Of a stretch of DNA of 64,000 bases, positions 34,773-40,768 are shown in pieces. How positions within the stretch are numbered: the stretch's first letter is position 1; each line of letters begins with the position of its first letter. Origin of the DNA: Leifsonia shinshuensis (GTDB lineage: Bacteria > Actinomycetota > Actinomycetes > Actinomycetales > Microbacteriaceae); NCBI RefSeq assembly GCF_014217625.1, contig NZ_CP043641.1:3410001-3474000 (forward strand), read 5' to 3'. The position numbers and the translations under genes are program-made. The notes under the pieces were generated by a model that saw nothing but the letters and a program-made list of their open reading frames with translations, was not told the DNA's origin and made no database searches.

Positions 34773-35741
34773 GTGAACACCTCACCAGCCATCCGCCTCA
34801 GCGGCCTCCGCAAGACATTCGGGTCGCTCACCGCCGTCGACGGCGTCGACCTGACCGTGAACGCCGGGGAGGTCATCGCCCTCCTCGGCCCCAACGGCGC
34901 AGGCAAGTCCACCACCATCGACCTCGCGCTCGGGCTCGCGCGCCCGACCGCCGGCACCGCCGAGCTGTTCGGCGAGGACCCGCGGCGCGCGATCCGGGAG
35001 GGGAGGGTCGGCGCGATGCTGCAGGGCGGCGCGCTGCTGCCCACCCTGACCGTCGCCGAGTCCGTCGCGCTCGTCGCGTCCGCGCACAAGCATCCCCTCA
35101 GCGTCGCGGAGGCCCTGGAGCGGGCCCGCTGCACCGAGATCGCCAAGCAGCGCGTGTCCAAGCTGTCCGGCGGCCAGATGCAGCGCGCGCGGTTCGCCGT
35201 CGCCGTCGTGTCGAACCCCGACCTGCTGTTCCTGGACGAGCCGACCGCCGCCATGGATGTGGAGGCCCGGCGCACCTTCTGGCTCTCCATGCGGGAGTTC
35301 ACCGACCAGGGCCGCACCGTCGTCTTCGCCACGCACTACCTCGACGAGGCCGACGCCTACGCCGACCGGATCGTCATGCTCGCCCGCGGCCGCGTCGTCG
35401 CCGACGGCACCCCCGCCGAGGTGAAGGCCGTGGTGTCGGGACGCCGGATCGCCGCCACCGCCGGCTTCGCGTGGACGGCGGCCGTCGCCGCCGAGCTCGC
35501 CGGCCTCCCGGGCGTCCGCAGCGTCGACCAGCGCAACGGCCGGCTGTCGATCGTCAGCGACGACTCCGACGCCACCCTCCGCGCCCTCCTCGCGGCGCAC
35601 GACGACCTCCACGACATCGAGGTCACCGCGCACACGATGGACGACGCGTTCCTCGCCCTGACCGAGTCGCGGGACGCGTCGCGCGACGAAGCCACGGCAC
35701 AGCCCCAGCACCACTCCGACCCCGAAGGAGCCCTCCGATGA
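34773..35741 (+). CDS. ABC transporter ATP-binding protein (ABC-2 type exporter)
   Basis: A 322-residue ATPase with Walker A GPNGAGKST, signature LSGGQMQRARFAV and Walker B LLFLDEPTAAMD, plus a C-terminal extension of about 100 residues typical of drug- and lipid-type exporters. It overlaps the permease gene in ATGA, and a histidine kinase and response regulator follow. This order (ATPase, permease, DesK-like kinase, LuxR-type regulator) is common in Gram-positive stress-response exporters. The substrate is unknown. Confidence 0.93.
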   Translation: MNTSPAIRLSGLRKTFGSLTAVDGVDLTVNAGEVIALLGPNGAGKSTTIDLALGLARPTAGTAELFGEDPRRAIREGRVGAMLQGGALLPTLTVAESVALVASAHKHPLSVAEALERARCTEIAKQRVSKLSGGQMQRARFAVAVVSNPDLLFLDEPTAAMDVEARRTFWLSMREFTDQGRTVVFATHYLDEADAYADRIVMLARGRVVADGTPAEVKAVVSGRRIAATAGFAWTAAVAAELAGLPGVRSVDQRNGRLSIVSDDSDATLRALLAAHDDLHDIEVTAHTMDDAFLALTESRDASRDEATAQPQHHSDPEGALR

Positions 35742-36481
35742 GCATCGCCTACCTGGGGCGCGAGTCCCTCCGCCAGCTCAAGAACATGCGCGCCATGATC
35801 TTCACGCTCGCCGTCCCGCTCGTCATGCTGCTGGCCTTCGGCGGCACGTTCGGAGGCCGCGGCCAGGTCGACGCCGTCACGCACCTGCCGTGGATCGTCG
35901 TCACGACCATCCAGGTGTCCGCGTACGGCGGCATGATGGCCGCGCTGTCGCAGGCGTTCAACATCGTGACGGAGCGCTCGCTCGGCTGGAACCGCCAGCT
36001 CCGGGTCACGCCGCTCACCGGCACCGGCTACCTGGTGTCCAAGCTCGTCGCGGCCCTGGCGCTCGCCCTGCTCAGCATCGTCGTCATCGTCACGGTGTCG
36101 ATCGTGCTGTACCACCCCGACCTCCCCGCGATGAGCTGGATGCTCGCCTGCCTGGCGATCTGGGCCGGCGTCGTTCCGTTCGCCCTCCTCGGCATCCTGA
36201 TCGGGCAGTTCGCCAAGCCGGAGTTCGCGCAGCCGCTGTTCATGGCCGTGTTCATGGGGATGGCGGTGCTGGGCGGGCTGTGGATCCCGCTGCAGATCTT
36301 CCCCGCCTGGGTCGCGAACGTCGCACAGGCCGTCCCGTCGTACTGGCTCAACCGGGTCGGGCAGCTCGGCGCGCTGCAGAGCGGCGACGCCCTGACGCCC
36401 GCGCTCGTGCTGACCGCCTGGACGCTCGCGCTCGGCGCCCTGATCGTGTGGCGCTACCGGCGCGACGCGGCGCGCGGCTGA
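35738..36481 (+). CDS. ABC-2 type transporter permease
   Basis: A 247-residue permease with six hydrophobic segments and the ABC-2 pattern (ITERS-like NIVTERSLGWNRQLRVTPLT in the first cytoplasmic loop, and GGLWIPLQIFPAWVANVAQAVPSYWLNR near the end). It works with the ATPase encoded just upstream, whose stop overlaps its ATG. It ends 38 bp before the sensor kinase gene. Confidence 0.92.
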   Translation: MSIAYLGRESLRQLKNMRAMIFTLAVPLVMLLAFGGTFGGRGQVDAVTHLPWIVVTTIQVSAYGGMMAALSQAFNIVTERSLGWNRQLRVTPLTGTGYLVSKLVAALALALLSIVVIVTVSIVLYHPDLPAMSWMLACLAIWAGVVPFALLGILIGQFAKPEFAQPLFMAVFMGMAVLGGLWIPLQIFPAWVANVAQAVPSYWLNRVGQLGALQSGDALTPALVLTAWTLALGALIVWRYRRDAARG

Positions 36482-36519
36482 GCCGCGGGCGGCGGGCCAC
36501 GGCTGGCTAGGGTAGGGAC

Positions 36520-37665
36520 GTGTTCAGCAGCGACGTCGAGGAGTACCGGCCCACGGGAGTGTGGGCACGGCTGACGCACCGCTCCGCCTTCCGCTGGTAC
36601 CCCGGCGCGGCGATCGGCCTGCTGTACCAGATCTCCGTGCTCGTCGGCCTGTGGACCTCCCCCGGCCTGCTGACCACGAAGATCGTCTCGACCGCGCTGC
36701 TGACGCTCGTCTACGCGGGCTTCCTCGCCCTCCCGCCCATCCTGTGGTGGGAGGGCGAGCGTACGCGGCTGATCGGCGTCCTCGCGTACTTCGCGCTGAC
36801 GCTGACGCTCATCCCGTTCATCGGCATCGACACCCTCTGGACATGGGTCTACGTCGCGTGCGTGGCCGGGATGTCGATCGCGCGCACCTGGGTGTCGAAC
36901 ACGATCATCGGCTCGCTCGGGGCGGTGCAGATCGTCGTGTTCCTCCTCACGGACACGTTCGCGGACGCGTGGTTCATCGCCCTGATCACGGTCTCCATCG
37001 GCATCATGATGAGCGCGTTCGCCCGCCAGATCGACACTCTCCGCCGGTTGCGGAACGCGCAGGGCGAGATCGCGCGCCTGGCCGTGGTGGACGAGCGGGC
37101 CCGGTTCTCGCGCGACATGCACGACGTCCTCGGCCACTCGCTGACCGTGGTCACCGTGAAGTCGGAGCTGGCGCGCCGCCTCATCCCGGTCGACCCGCGG
37201 CGGGCGGAGGAGGAGCTGGCCGACATCGAGCGCCTCACCCGCTCGGCGCTCGCCGACCTCCGTGCCGCCGTCGCCGGCTACCGGGAGATGAGCCTGTCCA
37301 CCGAGCTCGCCGCCGCCCAGGCGGGACTCGCGGCCGCCGACATCCAGGCCCACCTCCCGCGCAACGGCGAGGACGTCGCCCCCGAGCTGCGCGAGCTGTT
37401 CGGCTGGGTGCTGCGGGAGGGCGTGACCAACGTGATCCGGCACTCCGGCTCCCGCAACTGCTGGGTGACGGTGGAGCCGGACGCTCTGCGGATCGAGGAC
37501 GACGGCCGCGGGCCTGCGCCGTTCGCGGCCGAGCGGCGCGAGCTCGTGCGCGGCTCGGGGATCGCCGGGCTGACCGACCGGGCGCGGGAGTTCGGGGCGG
37601 CGGTGACGGTGGAGGCCGGCCCGCGCGGGGGGACGCTGCTGACGGTGAAGCGGGTGGCCGCATGA
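36520..37665 (+). CDS. NarL-type sensor histidine kinase (DesK-like)
   Basis: A 381-residue membrane kinase. Five or six hydrophobic segments lie between residues 28 and 165, with no extracellular sensor domain, so it probably senses membrane state or the transporter. The phosphorylated His201 is in FSRDMHDVLGHSLTVV (HisKA_3). The ATPase domain has NVIRHS (N box) and EDDGRG plus GSGIAGLTDRA. GTG 36520 is preceded by TAGGGT ending 6 nt upstream, so it may have its own promoter. It pairs with the response regulator 37 bp downstream. Confidence 0.92.
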   Translation: MFSSDVEEYRPTGVWARLTHRSAFRWYPGAAIGLLYQISVLVGLWTSPGLLTTKIVSTALLTLVYAGFLALPPILWWEGERTRLIGVLAYFALTLTLIPFIGIDTLWTWVYVACVAGMSIARTWVSNTIIGSLGAVQIVVFLLTDTFADAWFIALITVSIGIMMSAFARQIDTLRRLRNAQGEIARLAVVDERARFSRDMHDVLGHSLTVVTVKSELARRLIPVDPRRAEEELADIERLTRSALADLRAAVAGYREMSLSTELAAAQAGLAAADIQAHLPRNGEDVAPELRELFGWVLREGVTNVIRHSGSRNCWVTVEPDALRIEDDGRGPAPFAAERRELVRGSGIAGLTDRAREFGAAVTVEAGPRGGTLLTVKRVAA

Positions 37666-37702
37666 TGCGCCGTCCGGTCGCCACCGCCGGGAAGGTGGCC
37701 GC

Positions 37703-38311
37703 ATGACCATCCGCCTGCTCCTCGCCGACGACCAGGCCCTCGTCCGCGGCGCGCTCGCCGCCCTGCTCGACCTCGAGTCCGACCTGGAGGTCGTCGCCCA
37801 GGTCGGCCGGGGCGACGAAGTCCTCGACGCGGCGCGCGCGACCTCCGCCGATGTCGCGCTGCTCGACGTGGAGATGCCCGGGCTGGACGGCATCCAGGTC
37901 GCCGCGGAGCTCGCGCGGGAGCTCCCGTCGTGCCGGTCGCTGATCGTGACGACGTTCGGACGTCCCGGCTACCTGCGCCGGGCGATGGAGGCCGGCGCGG
38001 CCGGCTTCATCGTGAAGGACACGCCCTCCGGCCAGCTCGCCGACGCCGTCCGCCGCGTCGCCTCCGGGCTGCGCGTGGTCGACCCCGCGCTCGCCGCCGA
38101 GTCGCTCGCGTCGGGTGCGTCACCGCTGACCGTCCGGGAGGCCGAGGTGCTGGCCGTCGCGGGCCAGGGCGGGACGATCACCGACATCGCGCGCCGCCTC
38201 CACCTCAGCGACGGGACGGTGCGCAACCACCTGTCCAGCGCGATCGGCAAGACGGGCGCGCGGAACCGCTCCGAGGCGGTCGCGATCGCGACGCGGCAGG
38301 GGTGGTTGTAG
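37703..38311 (+). CDS. NarL/LuxR-type response regulator (DesR-like)
   Basis: A 202-residue regulator with a receiver domain (residues 1-120, phosphoacceptor Asp55 in VALLDVEMPG, Lys near 105 in FIVKDTPSG) and a LuxR-type helix-turn-helix (about 138-195, GTITDIARRLHLSDGTVRNHLSSAIGKTGARNRSEAV). It is expected to control the ABC exporter upstream. The start context GTGGCCGCATGA occurs twice, 41 bp apart: at the kinase stop and at this gene's start. Confidence 0.92.
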   Translation: MTIRLLLADDQALVRGALAALLDLESDLEVVAQVGRGDEVLDAARATSADVALLDVEMPGLDGIQVAAELARELPSCRSLIVTTFGRPGYLRRAMEAGAAGFIVKDTPSGQLADAVRRVASGLRVVDPALAAESLASGASPLTVREAEVLAVAGQGGTITDIARRLHLSDGTVRNHLSSAIGKTGARNRSEAVAIATRQGWL

Positions 38312-38321
38312 GCGCCCTCGC

Positions 38322-38693
38322 CTAGAGGCCTGGGCGGGTTCCGGCGGGCGCCGTCTGTGCGACGTCGGTCCAGACCTCGGTCATCCGTCCGATCAGCCCG
38401 TCCCGCACGCGGATGAATGTCGCGCACTCGAAGTGGTCCAGGCCGTCGTTCCCTCGCCCCGTCACATGGGAGCGGCAGGCGGCGTGATCCGCGTCGCCGA
38501 CGATCTCCTCGACGCGAAGGTGGTCGAATCCCGGGTACTCCGCGTTCAGCCGGATCCAGGACGCGCGGTCGAAGGTCTCCCCGGTGTGGACGTATCGGCA
38601 GGAGAAGTCCTCGTGGAGGAATCCGGCCAGGTCGCTCCAGCGATGGTCGTCGATCGCGGACATCAGCCCGCTCAGAAGCTCCACGGCAGTCAC
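38322..38693 (-). CDS. NTF2/SnoaL-like small protein
   Basis: A 123-residue protein with the cone-shaped NTF2-like fold pattern: an N-terminal helix pair (VELLSGLMSAIDDHRWSDLAGFLHEDFSCRYVHTGETFDRASWIRLNAEYPG), then alternating strands ending RVRDGLIGRMTEVWTD. Family members are enzymes, binding proteins or immunity-type proteins, and the role here is unknown. It starts with GTG 38693 and converges on the response regulator with a 10-bp gap. Confidence 0.75.
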   Translation of the reverse strand: MTAVELLSGLMSAIDDHRWSDLAGFLHEDFSCRYVHTGETFDRASWIRLNAEYPGFDHLRVEEIVGDADHAACRSHVTGRGNDGLDHFECATFIRVRDGLIGRMTEVWTDVAQTAPAGTRPGL

Positions 38694-38845
38694 GTGCCCA
38701 GGCTACTGGCCGTCGGCCGCACGGAATCGACGCGTCGCACGCCCTCAGGCAACAGGAAAGACCGGCGCGCGCGGACGTCGCCGGAATCGTCAGCGTGGGT
38801 TAACGCAGCCCGCTCGGGTGATCGCGGAGATGACGCGGGCGTCGC

Positions 38846-39091
38846 TCAGGCGCGCTTCGGCGTCTCGGACTCGCTGTCCTCGTACTCGTCCTCGTCGGCG
38901 TCGTCGTACCCTTGGGTGTCGTCGTCGCCATCCGGGTCGTAGTCGGCCCACGCGTCGTACTGGTGCTCGTCGTCGTGGTGGGAATGTCCGGTGAGCTCAC
39001 GCTCGAGCGCGTCGTAGTTGACGTTCGGACTGAACGACTTCAACTGACGAGCGATCTTGGTGTGCTTTGCCTTTTGACGGCCGCGCCCCAT
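38846..39091 (-). CDS. DUF3073 family protein
   Basis: An 81-residue protein starting MGRGRQKAKHTKIARQLKSFSPNVNYDALEREL, the DUF3073 signature found widely in actinobacteria and often near purM. The C-terminal half is acidic (about 20 Asp/Glu) with a His cluster (GHSHHDDEHQYD). Function is unknown. ATG 39091 has GGGGG upstream. The 152 bp after its stop codon show no recognisable feature. Confidence 0.88.
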   Translation of the reverse strand: MGRGRQKAKHTKIARQLKSFSPNVNYDALERELTGHSHHDDEHQYDAWADYDPDGDDDTQGYDDADEDEYEDSESETPKRA

Positions 39092-39229
39092 GCGTGACCC
39101 CCTTTTGGTCATGCCCGGGGAATGGCACCCGGGGATCCAACAGAAACAGTGAAAACTAGCATCGAGTTTAGCATGGTGACCCCCATGGACCCCGAGTTCC
39201 CGTACAGCGTCGAATGATGGAATGAGCGC

Positions 39230-40303
39230 GTGATCAGTGGCATGACCGACACCCAGGTGGTGATCGTCGGCGCCGGGCAGGCCGGGCTGGCGGTCGCCTA
39301 CTACCTGCGCCGGTTCGAACTGGTCCCCGGACAGGATTTCGTGATCCTGGACCGCGGCCCGAGCACCGGCGGCGCCTGGCAGCACCGGTGGGACGCCCTG
39401 CGTCTCGGCAGCGCCCACCACGTGAACGACCTCCCGGGAATGGCGGAGCTGGGTCTCAGCTTCGAGACCGCCGACCGCGCCCTCCCGGCCAAGGACATCG
39501 TCGCCGGCTACTACCGCCGCTACGAGGAGCACTACGGCCTCGAGGTGCAGCGTCCTGTGACGGTCTCGCGGGTGTTCGACCGCGGGGCGGACCTGGTCGT
39601 CGCGCATGACCGCGGCGAGACCCGCGCCCGGGTCGTCGTGAACGCGTCGGGCACCTGGGGCGCGCCGTTCATCCCGTGGTACCCGGGGATGAACGACTTC
39701 GCAGGGCGCCACGTGCACACGTCGTCGTACGTGTCGGCGGAGGAGCTGGCGGGCAAGTCGGTCGTGGTGGTCGGCGGCGGCACGAGCGCGATCGGCTTCC
39801 TGCTGGAGCTGGAGGGCGTGGCCGCGAGCCTGACCTGGGCGACGCGTCGCCCCGTGGACTTCCGCAACGAGTCCGAGCTGACGATCGAGGGCGGCGTGGC
39901 CGCGGTCTCCGCCCAGGACGCGGCGGCTCGCGCGGGGCAGGCCCTCCCGAGCATCGTGAGCGGGACGGGCGTGCCCCGCACGCGCCGCGTCGCGGCCGGG
40001 ATCGACCGCGGGCTGCTGGTGGAGCGCGAGATGTTCTCCCGGATCGAGCCCGATGGTGTGGTCTGGTCGGACGGCACGAAGACGAACGCGGACGCGATCA
40101 TCTGGGCGACCGGCTTCCGCCCGGAGCTGCGCCACCTGGCGCCGTTGAAGCTGCGCGAGAAGGCGGGCGGGCTCACGGTGGCCTCCGGCGCGTCGTGGCA
40201 GGACTCCCGGATCTTCCTCGCGGGATACGGACCGCAGGCGAGCACGATCGGCGCGAACCGGGCCGGGCGCGTGATCGCGCGGCAGATCATGGCGCAGATC
40301 TAG
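39230..40303 (+). CDS. Flavin-containing monooxygenase-like protein (CzcO-type)
   Basis: A 357-residue FAD/NAD(P)H-dependent oxidoreductase. The FAD motif is VVIVGAGQAGLAVAYYLRR (near residues 9-27), the NADPH motif is VVVVGGGTSAIGFL, and the C-terminal ATG block is AIIWATGFRPEL. It belongs to the putative flavoproteins involved in K+ transport (CzcO) and small monooxygenases; the substrate is unknown. GTG 39230 or ATG 39242 could be the start. The gene ends where the palindrome array begins. Confidence 0.85.
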   Translation: MISGMTDTQVVIVGAGQAGLAVAYYLRRFELVPGQDFVILDRGPSTGGAWQHRWDALRLGSAHHVNDLPGMAELGLSFETADRALPAKDIVAGYYRRYEEHYGLEVQRPVTVSRVFDRGADLVVAHDRGETRARVVVNASGTWGAPFIPWYPGMNDFAGRHVHTSSYVSAEELAGKSVVVVGGGTSAIGFLLELEGVAASLTWATRRPVDFRNESELTIEGGVAAVSAQDAAARAGQALPSIVSGTGVPRTRRVAAGIDRGLLVEREMFSRIEPDGVVWSDGTKTNADAIIWATGFRPELRHLAPLKLREKAGGLTVASGASWQDSRIFLAGYGPQASTIGANRAGRVIARQIMAQI

Positions 40304-40315
40304 GCGTGCCACGCC

Positions 40316-40760
40316 GCCGACATTCGTGCCGAATGTCGGCTTTGCGCGTTCGGTAGCCGCGATTCGTACCGAATGTGGGGTCCGTTCGGGCGTGCGGGGG
40401 GGCGCCGACATTCGTGCCGAATGTCGACTCTGCGCGGCGGAGAGGCGCGATTCATGCCGAATGTGCGTGCGTTCGTGGAGTGCGACGGCGGGCATTCGTG
40501 CCGAATGTCGACTCTGCGCGGCGGAGAGGCGCGATTCGTGCCGAATGTGCGTGCGTTCGTGGAGTGCGACGGCGGGCATTCGTGCCGAATGTCCGCTTTG
40601 CGCGTGCGGGAGCCGCGATTCGTGCTGAATGTGCGTGCGTTCGTGGAGTGCGACGGCGGGCATTCGTGCCGAATGTCCGCTTTGCGCGTTCGGTAGCCGC
40701 GATTCGTGCCGAATGTCGACGTCCACGCGCGGGGGTGCGGGGTCGGCATTCGGCACGAAC
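40316..40760. repeat. Array of eleven ATTCG-TGC-CGAAT palindromes with alternating 27- and 31-bp spacers
   Basis: The 13-bp palindrome ATTCGTGCCGAAT or a one- or two-base variant starts at 40322, 40362, 40410, 40450, 40494, 40534, 40578, 40618, 40662 and 40702, and in reversed orientation (ATTCGGCACGAAC) at 40748. Start-to-start distances alternate 40/48/40/44/40/44/40/44/40/46, giving an 84-bp higher-order repeat of two palindromes. Short spacers share GTC-CTNTGCGCG...GCGCG-type sequence; three long spacers are identical for 31 bp. The first copy extends to a 25-bp palindrome with 11-bp arms. It fills the 465-bp gap between convergent genes. Open frames across it are repeat artefacts, since 84 is a multiple of 3. 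Confidence 0.92.
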
Positions 40761-40768
40761 GGCGCGGG

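Noticed and set aside
40322..40760. Palindrome array as a CRISPR array
   Set aside because: Repeats are only 13 bp, spacers are themselves repeated (three identical), distances alternate, and no cas genes are nearby.
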